64,000 nt of DNA from the NCBI GenBank assembly GCA_033439795.1, contig JAUTDP010000005.1, positions 310,001 through 374,000 of the forward strand, in the 5' to 3' direction. A program made the translations under genes and the position numbers. The notes under the pieces are model-generated. The model was not told the DNA's origin, made no database searches, and was given only the letters and a program-made list of their open reading frames with translations. Every line of letters starts with the position of its first letter. Positions within the stretch are counted from its first letter, which is position 1. Positions 1-11,554 of the stretch are shown piece after piece. This DNA comes from Sordaria brevicollis. Lineage: Eukaryota > Ascomycota > Sordariomycetes > Sordariales > Sordariaceae.

Positions 1-576
1 ATTAAAAGCGTTCTTTTAAATAATTTATTAGTAATAAGAATTAAGTAATTAAAGACGTCGAATCCTTATATATATTAAGGGGTACCGATAATAGTAATTT
101 TTAGTAGACTTATAATAAAATTAATAGCGATAATACGTATAGGAAGGGTATTTTTAAGGCGAATAGGCTAATAATTACCGATTAGAGTATTTCAATCGGT
201 TTAATTCAAATTATAGGTAGGGTAGTTCTAAATATAGACTTTTACGAAATAGGACTTTCTAAGGAATAAAAATCCTTTTAAATCGTATATTATTCTATTT
301 TTTCCGAAGTAATACTTTTTATTATAAACTTTTTATAAAATTGTTTAAATATATTCGAAAGGGATATAAAGTATTTTAATATTATCGTCCTATTAATTAT
401 ATAATAGCCCGTATTAATTTATAATAAAAGGATATCTAAGGTAATAAAAGTTATTACCGTCTTCGGTAAGGAAGTCCTTTAAGTCTTCTAATATATAAGC
501 GAATTTAGTATTTTTTTTATATTTTTTTATAAAACGCTTACGTAATATTTCGTTTATTACCGTTTCCGAATATATA

Positions 577-1201
577 TTGAGATGGGGCGGATAAACAGGT
601 ACAAGGGTATACGGCTAGACAGCAGATTTTTTCCGAATTTTTTCGAAAATTTTTCGTAATTTTTCATTCTAGAGGAATTCTTCCAAGGATTTTCCCTAGT
701 CATAATCTAAAAAAAGAGGTACAGGACAAGGATACATTATAATAAACTAATTTGAAGGAAATATAATAGTAGTACATTAAGCAAATTAAAAAAGAAAGCT
801 ATGGAATGAATTTCGGACTTTTATATAGAAAGAAGGAAAACTCTAAAAGAATAAAAGGAGAGAAGGGTAATTAGAAAGAAAAGAAGGAAGGTTAAGCAAC
901 TTTTGCTAGAATAATAATCAGACTTTATTCAATCTTTAAGATAAAAATCTTCTTCAATTTGGTGAAAATCAACTCCTTGATCAAGTCTTTGAGACTTCCT
1001 AACCCTACTTCTATAATGGGTAAAAGAAAAAATATAATTAAATCGAAAAAAATATTCCTACTATTAGATTACTCCTTTCTCCCCTATAAATCTATTCCTC
1101 TCTCTACTCTTTTAATCTTATCAGAAGTTTTTAATATGGCTCCTTTCCCAATTGTTGTGGTGGTAGTGGTTATTTGGGGTTGTTTTTCTTCCCCATTTCA
1201 A
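577..1201. mobile_element. Candidate TIR element, 625 bp, weakly RIP-mutated
   Basis: The stretch has visibly more balanced base composition than its AT-rich flanks, and the change in composition coincides with a short inverted repeat: TTGAGATGGGG at 577-587 and CCCCATTTCAA at 1191-1201 (one mismatch, a G/A transition). Both ends are flanked by TATA (573-576 and 1202-1205), so a TA or TATA target duplication is possible, as in Tc1/mariner-like elements. No transposase frame is visible; the only open frame (959-1219, 86 aa) runs past the right end and shows no recognisable domain. A non-autonomous element is the simplest reading. The TIR is short, so confidence is moderate. Confidence 0.5.
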
Positions 1202-1477
1202 TATAGAAGATTTCCTTAACGAATTAAATATTATCGAAGACCGCTTCCCCTTCGGAATTACCGTTATTGCCCTTCGCTTTTAAACGGCTAAGCGCATTTA
1301 GAAGAAAATTAATTTTTCCGGGGATATAGTAGATTTTAAGATTATATTAGGATAAATATATTAATATATTAATAAATTATCGATTTACCTTATCGGTTAA
1401 TATCGTACGGAGAGAGGTCTATTCTACAATCCCCTTCGTAATTGAATAATCCGTAAATACAATTACTAATTTATTAT

Positions 1478-1916
1478 GAGAACCTCTATCTGCACGGGGT
1501 AAAAACTCTATCTGCACGGGGAAAAAAATCACTAAGTTCAAGGCCGTTTTTCACAATCATAATTAATTCATTATTTCACAAAAAGTACATCGGATTTTTT
1601 ACTATTTTTTACTCTTCCTACCACTTATTTTTTTTAATTCGTAACTAGCCGGAAAGGTAGCCAAACTTTAGTCCAAAGTTTAGGGGAAAAAGAAAGATAT
1701 TAAAAAATAAAATAATGAAAATAGAGGGTAATTTGGCACTTTCTTATTCTTAAGAGGGGGAAGTTGGTTGTAGTACCAAAAAATCCGCAAAATTCTACGA
1801 AAAATGTCAATGCCGTTTTTATGCCAAGAAATGGCCTGGGCGTTGAGTTATCCTCAAAAAACAAAAAATGTTCCCCGTGCAAATAGAGTTTTTACCCCGT
1901 GCAAATAGCGTTTCTC
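1478..1916. mobile_element. MITE with 8-bp target duplication, 439 bp
   Basis: The ends form a roughly 44-bp imperfect terminal inverted repeat starting GAGAA. Each arm holds two copies of the subrepeat CTCTATYTGCACGGGG separated by TAAAAA, so the TIR is itself a direct tandem repeat. Differences between arms are mostly C/T. A perfect 8-bp direct repeat TTTATTAT flanks the element (1470-1477 and 1917-1924). An 8-bp duplication fits the hAT or P superfamilies. The interior has no transposase and is far less AT-biased than its surroundings, so it either inserted after RIP of the host sequence or was too short (about 400 bp) to be recognised. Confidence 0.87.
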
Positions 1917-1924
1917 TTTATTAT

Positions 1925-4900
1925 ATAAATGAATATAGGTATTAAATTTTTTAATAGCCTAAATTAAATATATTATTTTTAATTTAGACGGGTTATATTT
2001 AATTTCGGCGGATATAAGTACCTTATTTAGAAATATAATTAGTAAAATTTAATTCGATAATATATTTATACTTTCGATTTAAATGTAATTAATTTTTAAA
2101 TAAAATAATATAACGTCGAAATTACATTTTAGAAAACCGTCGATTTAAAGGAAAATTTATTAATCGGGGTTTAAATAAATAAATATAGTAGGGTTTTCGT
2201 AGATAGTCTTCTAAAATACTTCGAATATTATTAATTTTTTTACTATTAATTCGAACTTAGTTTTAGCGTAATATACGATTCTCTTACTATAATTATCTAT
2301 TTTACCGAATTTACGTCCTTCGGCTAATAAAGTTACTTTATACTATTAAAGGGGTTTAATCAATTACGCGTAGTATACGATCAAATAGCGGATAAAACCT
2401 ATACTTTTAATATATTATTCGAAGGCTTTGAATTATATTAGAAATTCTAGGTTTTGGATAGCTTTTATATATTCTTTAATTATAGAAAGGTTAAGAGAAT
2501 CGACTTTAAAGCTTAGGAATTCGATATTAAAGAATTTAAAATAGGATTTCTTAAGGGAGAGTACGATATTTTTATTAGTAAAAAGTTCGAAGATAATAAT
2601 TAAATAAAAAATATATTATTTTACTATATCGGATATAATAACGATATTATTAATATATATTTTATAATATACTTTATAATCCTTTAAGAATATATCTATA
2701 AACCGTTAAACGTAAATTAGGGTATTTTTAAAACCTATTTGGGCTATAATAGGTTATTCGAATCTACAGTAAGTAATTAGGGTAAAACGGTCCCTATATT
2801 TCTATTAGACCCCAAATTAATAGAAAAATAATATTGCATTAATTATTATAATAAAAAACTTTCTTCGGATAAATATAATAATTTCTTTTTATAATAGTAG
2901 GGGGTAATTATTAGGAACCGTTATACTATTTAAAACCTTTAAATTAATAACCGGCCGATCTTTAAGGTTTAATTTAATTATTTTCTAAATTATAAAAATA
3001 AAATAAATAAAAGGAATAGTATATATAACGTATTCTATTTTCCCTTATTTATATAATACGTTAAATATTTTATCGATTACGGCCTAATCTTTTTTACTTA
3101 AAGAATATATTTTAATAATAATTTTTTACTTTTATTAACCCTCGACGAAGGGAATTTTTATTATATTTTCGGCTAGTATATCAATTATATTACCTTTAAT
3201 TTAAAAGTTCGGGAAGGTTACTATAATATTTTAGAGGGTTTTAATAAATTTAAGGTCCTTTGCGAAAATATATACGCTTTCTTCTATAACGATTTCGGAG
3301 AAGGTTTTATTTATACGGATACCGAAGTTTAAATACTTTTCCGGGATTATAAATAATTTTTCTAAATCGGGGTCGTTTTATTAAATTTCGCAATAACTAC
3401 CTTTTCCGGATAAATTAATTTCTATATTTATAATTAGTAGAAAATTTTCTATTATTTATTTTATTATTTTAATTAATATAACCGAAGGATCTTCTTTTAT
3501 AATTATTAAAGTTTATTCGACGATCGTTACTACTATAAAATCGGTTTAGGAAATTATAAAAAAATTATTATCTTTATATTTATTTATTAAATTAATATAG
3601 AAATTCTTAAGTATATTTATTATAATTTTTAATATATTTCGGATAGGAATAATACGTAACGTTTTCGCGTCGATAATTATATACGGGATTAAAAGGTAGC
3701 GGAATATAAAAATAAAAGAGCGATCCTTAAATAATAATTTATAATATATTAAAATTATAATTTATTTATTAGGTAATAATATAATTTTCTTATTAATAAT
3801 AACTTTCCGGATATATTTATTAAAGCGTTTAACGACGTCGAAATTTAGCGTAAAATTGTTTTTCGGGAAATATATAATTTTAATTTCGTAGTCAATATCC
3901 GTTTATTTTAAATAAAGAAAAGAGTTAGCGAATAGAATATTAGGGGCTAAGTAATTTATAATTTATATATTAATTTTAATCTTTAAAAGGGTATCCTTTT
4001 CGTTTTAATCCGTTTTTAGGAAGTAAATCGAAAATATAGCTTATTCTTTAAATTTCGTAAATTTATTACCTATTTCTTATATAGTAGTCGTATAGTTTAT
4101 AAAAATAAAATACTATAATTTTATTAAGATTTTTCTATCGATAATATTTTTTCCCGCTCTTAAATCGAAATAAACTTCGAAATCTTTATCTTCCGGGTTA
4201 ATTCGAATTTTAACTTTAAGGTATATATAATTTAATATTAAATTATTTATAAGGTTATTTCCCGGATATAAGGCGGATTCTTTAATTAAATAATTTATTA
4301 AACCGTTAATATAATATATAATTTAAAGCGCATAAATATCAGTAAAAATATATTTATAGGTTTTAATATATTTAAATATTACGTTCCTAAATAGGTAAAT
4401 AATATAATACCGGTCGTAAATCCGTTTAATTAATAGGATATTAAATCGGGGCTTAATTACTTCGCGTAAAGTAGTTTTTAAAAATTAATATCCCTTTATA
4501 TAATAATTTTTAAAATAAGAGGAAGTAAATTCTTTAAAGTAATTATAATAGGTTAATTTATTATTATATATATAATAAACGTCCTTTTCGATATCCGAAC
4601 CGTTTTCCGAATCTCTAACGAAAGCGGCGTTATTCTTAACTAAATCTTCTTTAATAATTACTTTATAAATTTCTTCGGTATTTTCGGTATAATAGGCGCG
4701 ATTATTATAACGGTTGCGGTCTATAGAACGGGTATTATAATAATTATTATTAATATAATTATTATATTTAGCTCTATTATCTTAATTATTATATTAAATA
4801 TAATTAAAGCGGTTATTACGTTAATTAAAAATATTATTAAATCGATTTTTATAGCGGAAATTATTATAATTAATAAATATATTATATTCGGTCGAAGCCG

Positions 4901-7900
4901 AAAATTAATTAATAATATCTTTAATAAATAAATTTGGCTATATATTAAGGTATTTATTTCTAATATACGAAACGAAAATTTTACGATATTTATTAATTTA
5001 AATTATTTAATTATTTAAATAATTTATTTTAGAGGGGGGGCGGAGGATTGTTTTTATACGAATATTTATACTAAATTAAATTTATATAGCGATACCGTAT
5101 TAATTATTTTTAAATTTAAATAATATATTTATAATATATATTAAGCGAAATTTCTTTATAACGTAATTAGAAACTGCGTTTTTATCCGCGGTTATATCCT
5201 TTAATATAATTATACTTTAAATAAACTTTTTAATTATAATAGCCGAATTTAGGCGGAAACGAACTAAAAGTCCGTTATATAAATTATCGATATTTATTAC
5301 GCAGAATTTAAAGCGTTAATCCGGCTTTAATTAATTATTCTATTATAATAATACGGCTCCTCTTAATAATATTAAAAAAATCCTAATAAATTAGGTTCTT
5401 ACTTTGCGCATAGTAGTAAAATAATTTTCGAAGATAAATTTAATTCGTTTAATAAATATATTTATATCGGTATAAATAATATCCTTACTGTTATAAATTA
5501 TATTAAAATTATTTAAATTGGGTTAAAAAGGGTTAAAATATCCGATCTCTTCCTTTTTAATTTTAATTATATTTTTAGGATAATATCCGTACTTATTATT
5601 TATATTATTAAGGTAATTATTATTAGAAAGGTCGTTAAAAAAGTTACGTAAAGGATTTTTCAAGGGGCTTCCCCTATTATTATTTTTAGTAGAAGAATCG
5701 TTAAAAGGATTAAAGGGATTATTATCCTTAAAATAATTTACGCGGCCGGTATTTCCTATAGGGGATTTAGAGCCTTTTTTTATAAAGGCTTCGATTAATA
5801 TAGGAAGCCTATTAATAATAATAATAGCGATAATAATTACGAAATTAATAAAGTAATTTTAAAAATCCTTTTTTATAGCTTTTATATTCTTTTTAAATTC
5901 TTCGAATAATAATTTAATATAATTAAAACGATATATTAAAATTAATTCGGGATTAAAAACTCCTAATTTAATAAGCCCTAAAATTTATAGCGCGACGGAT
6001 ACTTTAAAGGTAAAGCTTAATCCGTAGGAAATATTAACGATTATACCCGTAATAAAGCGGAGGAGGAGGACGAAATTGAATAAATTATAATAAAGATTTA
6101 AATTTAAATAATAATTAAACGGAAAACCTATATTAGAGGGGATATAATTTAATAAATAGTAATCGGTATTAATAAGTAATTTAAATTCGTTTTCGATAAT
6201 AAATTTAAGGGGTTTTAATATATTTAAATCGTAAAATAATTTAATAGGCCAAAAACCGATTATAAAAAGGGTTTTCGATACCGTATGTTTATATTAATCC
6301 TTAATAAATTTAAAGGGAGGTAGGAGGGGGTTAAAAATTAATATTAATAAAGTATTTAAGGGAATATAATATTCCGTAATAATACGTTTTCTTAGGGCCT
6401 TTATCGTTTTAACGTATTAGGGGGGGTAAAAAAAACGTGCCGTCGGCAAATTTAGAGTATTAGCTAGGTAGGGTTAATTTAATTATATTTTATAATATCC
6501 GCCGTTTAAAATCCTTTAAAGAATTAAATATAATTATATTAAATTATTTAAATTCGTTACGTATAATCGAAATATATTACTATAAATTATTAACCTTATT
6601 ATTTATATATTATAGGCTTTATTTAATTTAATTAATTTTACCCTTTAAAATAATATAATTCTCGTAAATTTTCTTTATTATTTTATAAAGGCGTAAAAAT
6701 CCATCCTTCGTATATTCGTTATTTTATTAAACGATATCGAAATTTTAGGTAAAATAATTTATAAAAATTTAAATATTATTATTAATAATTTCAATTTAAG
6801 AGGTAAGGGCGTTAATATTATAACCTTAGCGATTATTAACGAAAATTATTTTATCGATTAAATATTATATTATCTTTATATTAATATTAAATTTCTTAAG
6901 CGTAATTAAACGTTTTAAATTTAAAAATATTTCCTTTATTTTATATTCGGATTTGTATTCGGCCGTTACGTCTTCGATTACGTAATTATTATATTCGTCG
7001 CGTCTTAATATAATAAAATCGTAGATTTATCGAATGGAGAATTAATCCTTAATAATTCGAATAAAATATAACGCACTATTATTAATTTTAAACGGAGGGG
7101 AATTAAATAATAAATTAAAATTATTTTTAATTTTAATATTAAAAATATTTTTCGTAAAATTAACGATATTACCGAATTTTATAAAAGAGGCGGGTTCCTT
7201 TTTAAGCGTATTAAGTACCGCTAAATCCGATAAAGGGTTTTTAACTACGGGAATTAATATTAGCCGTAATAATAATTTAGGAGGGAGCCTAAAGGCTTTT
7301 TTAAATATATAAAAAACGTTACTATATTAATCCTTAATAAAGGATCCAATTTTATACTTAATTTATAGAAATAAAGAATATAAGGTTGGGGGTTTAATAA
7401 GTAATAAAATAAACGGGGGAGGAAATAAATTAATTTAATCGGTTTTAATTAATAAATTTATTTTAAAGACCGTTACTTATTAATTAATTATATCGAAGGA
7501 TAATTTATTATTATTTACTTTAATTAAGGCCGAATAAAGGGTTATAATTTTTAATTTAATAATTCTAACGAATAATTTAATAAAAAGGATACAATAGCGC
7601 TCTAGGAGTTTAAAACGGCCGATAACGTTATTATTATAATTTATAAGGCTTTTAAAATTCGTAATATATATAAATTAATATTAAATTTACAATTCGCTAT
7701 TATATTAGCGATCGGGCGGATCGCTAATTATAATTAAATTATTAATTATAATCGTAATTTAGATTATTTTAATTAATAACGGATTAAAATGCAAATTAAT
7801 TCCTTATTTAAGTATATTTAATCGTAATTATAATAATTGTAAAAAGAATATTAAATAAGGAATTTCGGATATAGAAGAGAAGAAATATATTTAAGGATTA

Positions 7901-8390
7901 AAAGACCGGCAAACGGGGTTACCCTTAGCGTTAAGGCCTATAAGAATTTAAATCGGGGTATTATAATATTATAATATTTTCGCCAATATCGACGTAAATA
8001 AGCTAATATAAATTAAAAGCGTTTAATATAATATTAAATAGGTAGGAAGGAAAGGGGGAAAATAAGTATAATAATTAGGGATTTATTATTATTACAATCG
8101 CGGGGTCGGTACTTTACGATATAGGGTCTTATAATTAGAGGTTTAAAGAACCTATTTGATTGAAATTAATTAATTCCTAATAAAAAACTAATCGGGGTTT
8201 AATCTAATCGAATTAAATCGTTCATTATAATTACTATATAATACGGGTAACTTAGGGATACTTCTCAAATATAATATATAGTATTTAATAAATTATAAAG
8301 AATAATATTATTCGAAGAAAGGAACGCCGAAGGCGCGCCGTACGGCGCGATTCTTATACGAATCGTTCTTTATTTTATCGTTAGACCTAT
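1925..8390. repeat. Unassigned RIP-mutated repeat DNA
   Basis: About 6.5 kb of AT-rich sequence dense in stops in every frame. Short stretches have protein-like character in some frames, but I could not match any of them to reverse transcriptase, integrase, Helitron or DDE motifs. No terminal repeats were found. It is very probably one or more transposons too decayed to name by eye. Confidence 0.6.
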
Positions 8391-8707
8391 ACCCGTGGTT
8401 ATGGGTGGAATTAGCGACCTAGTACTTGGGTGAATATAAACGCGTTGCGTTCGCTAGGTACTAGCGCGGAGACCGCGCTATGCGGGGTAGGTAGTTATAT
8501 GTGACTGCCCTACCCAAATGGCGGTATCTATATATATATAATACACTTGTCCGGTATTATTAAGGCACCTAAGCAATTACGTACGGCCTTATAAAGATAA
8601 ATAGCTAAGTCCGCCCTATAGGCTACCCCTTTTCCCTTTCTTCTTCGTAGAACTTTAATATATTTATATTAATTAATATTTATATTACGCTCTACTATCC
8701 CCTTATA
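8390..8707 (+). repeat. LTR-like sequence (left copy)
   Basis: The last 146 bp (8562-8707) align without gaps to 23655-23800, with nearly all differences being C/T or G/A, so the two are copies of one LTR 3' end. The right copy ends in TTTACA and this one in CTTATA, as expected of a RIP-mutated CA terminus. The upstream part (about 8390-8520) is a CpG-rich, GC-richer patch with the inverted words CCTAGTAC and GTACTAG; it does not match the right copy. The 5' boundary is not defined. It is followed by gag-like sequence, so it may be the 5' LTR of the plus-strand Gypsy relic. Confidence 0.65.
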
Positions 8708-8754
8708 TTAAATTCTACTATATATTTATTAAAAGGAACGATTATTTATAATTA

Positions 8755-9209
8755 TAAGCGTAGTATATCGAAATCGATATTAAAATAATAATAAAAACGT
8801 TTTCTCCCCTTAATAACGATAATAGCGATATCGATATAGAAGAGTTTTACAATTCCTAACCCCCTTTCGAAGGAATTAAAGATAAACGTAGCAATATTAA
8901 TCGTATTAATAACGAAACTCCTATTAATTTATTTAATTTATTTTTAAAAGCCTTATAAACGAACCCCGAATTTAAAAATAAAATTAAATCTCTTATCCTA
9001 TTCTCCTCATCCTCATCCTCTTACGTATAACCCGTTTTAGAATTTACATTTAATTTTTTTATTAAATAGGAATCCTTTAAATCCTTAAAGAAGAAAGTTA
9101 TAAATAAATTTAAATTTATTCTAAACGACTTTTCCTCTTCTTTTAATAAAAATACAAAACCTTAACGCCGTAAACTTCTCGAATTCCCTAAATAGAACGG
9201 GCGTTAATA
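8755..9209 (+). pseudogene. Gag-like fragment of an LTR retrotransposon (degenerate)
   Basis: Just after the left LTR-like sequence, a plus-strand reading gives a polar, Asp/Ser/Glu-rich N-terminal type protein with few stops, then a Lys-rich stretch. Its placement and character suggest gag, but no zinc knuckle or diagnostic motif is present. It is cut at 9,210 by the pogo-like transposon. That its continuation lies at 17.6 kb, beyond two later insertions, is inference. Confidence 0.35.
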
Positions 9210-11514
9210 TAGGAATTACCCCTAATAATGCATACACCTAAAAGTGCATAAACCCATTTAAATATTTAAGATTTAGCTAACGCAATTATTTAATATAGGT
9301 AAATGCTAATATATATATTTACAACGGTTTCGAGCGCTCTAATTAGTATATATACATTTATAGACCCAATTGACAAATTTTACTAACTGTAACAGGGCTG
9401 TTAGAAATTGGCATTTTAGGGACCTAATAAGTATACTAAAATCGTAAAAAAATGTATTTTTTTTTTAAAGTTTATAATATTATACTAAATTATATTAAAT
9501 AAATTATTACGCTACTACCCGGGTCCTTAAATATTATTTCCCCTTTCTTTTACCTTCGAAATTATATTATTAATAAATTTAGGTAATAATAACCTCTTTA
9601 AATAATTATAGCGTATAATAGAAAGAAGGCGCCCCCTAAACCCCGTAATAAAGCGAACCGATAATCCCTTATATAGGTATAAAAATTCCTCTTTTAAAAG
9701 TAGTTTTATAATAAAAACCCATACCCTAATTAAAAAACTATTATTTTATAAGTAAAAGAGAAATAGGGTTTTACGTTCCTATAATATATTATTTTTCGAT
9801 ACTTTAATAAAAAGAATAACCCATATATTAAAATCCTTAATCCTACTTAATTCTAAATTCCCTATATACGTAAGGGCGAATAGTTTATTTTCGAACGTTT
9901 ATTCTATTAATAGTAATTAAGTATTAAAATTCGTAATTTTAGTACCTCTATTAAATTTTTATAAGTAAAAATAAGGGAATTATAGCTTCAGTATTTAAAA
10001 ATATAAAACGATAAGCCTACCGACCCTAATATAATATTATACTTTGGGAAGAAATAGTACGCTTTATTCCGCCGCCGCTATAAATTAAAGGAGAATACCT
10101 TTATTAAAGAGGCTACTTCTATTCCTATAATTAATATATATATATTTAAAAAAATAATAAAATTGCGAAACTTCGTAGTAAATTTTCCTAAAGGTAACCG
10201 GTATAATATAAATAAAATTGGGCTCTTTTAACGCTAAATTCTAAATTTAGGACTCTCTTCTATAATTAAACTTAACGCTAAATGCGATAAATTACGTATT
10301 TCTCTAATTCTTATAATAAACAATATTAATAATAATTAATTTAAAATATAAGTTATAAGTAGAGCTAAAGTCCCTTATACTTTAAAATAATTCAATTTTA
10401 ACGCTATTAAAATTATTTAAACGAATAATAAAAAAGCGTAAATAATAAATACTATTATAGCTAAATAATTATAATCCTTTTACGCTTATTATACCTATAA
10501 AAAATTTAATTAATAAATCGTTCTTCTTCTTAATAATTTTTCTAATTATTAAATTAGTTTAATTCTAACGCCCCTTCTTTTTAATATTATTATTAAATAT
10601 TTGCCTCCTAACGTTATAAATATATACCAATTTATAAATTAAAATATTATTAATACCTTTAAATCCTACTACCATCGCTAATATTTCGAATAATTATACT
10701 TCGAAATAAATAATAAGGAAGGGGATCCCTTTAAAGAAATAAATCTATATTATATTTTTAATTAAATTTTTAATATTTAATATAATAGCGTTAAAAAATA
10801 AACCGTTATTAACTATTAGAAGAAATCTACTATACTTAGCCATATCGAAAACCTCCCTTTAAATAGTAATTTGGAAAATAAATTAAAGGATTTAAAAGAG
10901 GCTTTCGAAAAAATAATAACTAATATTAAAGAAAAAATAAATTTATTTAATTTTATAAATCCAGCGGACGAAAATAAAATACTTAGTAAACCTACTAACG
11001 CAAAGGAGGTACTTATTTACGTCGTCGACGAATAGCTAGCGGAAATTTATAATACGCGTATTATTAAAAACGACGAAGACGACGTTGCCTTTTAACCGCC
11101 CCCTATTATTTTTATTAAAGAGGTTTTTATAAATATTTATAACCTTCTTAATTAAGTAGTTAAAAAGGATATACTAAATTTCGATAATATATAAATACTT
11201 AAAAGGATAAAAAGGAAGGTAGAAGGTTATATTATAATATGTATTAAATAGATTACTTTACTGGATTTTTATAGTAGTAATAGGGTAGATATAGGCTTAG
11301 AGAGTACGTATCTTAATTTGGATCCTGCTCTGGATTGTGAATAGCTTCAAATTTAATCTGTTTTGGGAAGTTTTTATTGATTATAGTGATTCTATTTATA
11401 AAATTCTAATCGGTTTTGGTGCAAGTCTTGGCGTGAGTTAGAAAGTGCATAAGGAGCTCTAAATGCATATAGAATGGCCGCCTGTATTATATGCATTATC
11501 AGGGGTAATTCCTG
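9210..11514 (+). mobile_element. Fot1/pogo-like DNA transposon, full length, RIP-inactivated
   Basis: The element is 2,305 bp with inverted ends of about 25 bp. The left end begins TAGGAATTACCCCTAATAAT and the right end, reversed, begins CAGGAATTACCCCTGATAAT; the two differences are C/T and G/A. TA dinucleotides flank both ends (9208-9209 and 11515-11516), the target duplication of the Tc1/mariner-pogo group. The length suits an autonomous Fot1-type element and a DDE transposase relic lies inside on the plus strand. The terminal 60 bp resemble the 317-bp MITE at 58,064. It sits between gag-like sequence and the end of a Gypsy pol, so it inserted into older retroelements. Confidence 0.93.
9700..11250 (+). 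pseudogene. Pogo/Fot1-type DDE transposase relic
   Basis: Two catalytic regions of the DDE_1 (pogo/Fot1/Tigger) family are readable in the same plus-strand frame. At 10202-10228 the frame reads YNINKIGLF, matching the family pattern YNxDExGLF after D-to-N and E-to-K changes of the RIP type. At 10517-10549 it reads IVLLLNNFSNY, matching the second-Asp block (VLLLDNxxxH) again with D-to-N. The frame between them is interrupted mainly by TAA/TAG that RIP would make from CAA, CAG or TGG. The outer limits of the coding region are approximate. The protein cannot be functional. Confidence 0.85.
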
Positions 11515-11554
11515 TATATTAATTTCCTCTTTCTCTTCTTATATTATATAATAA

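Noticed and set aside
2800..3300. Possible Helitron-type Cys-rich reading
   Set aside because: Only a single weak Cys/His-like block; no helicase or Rep motifs nearby and no Helitron ends.
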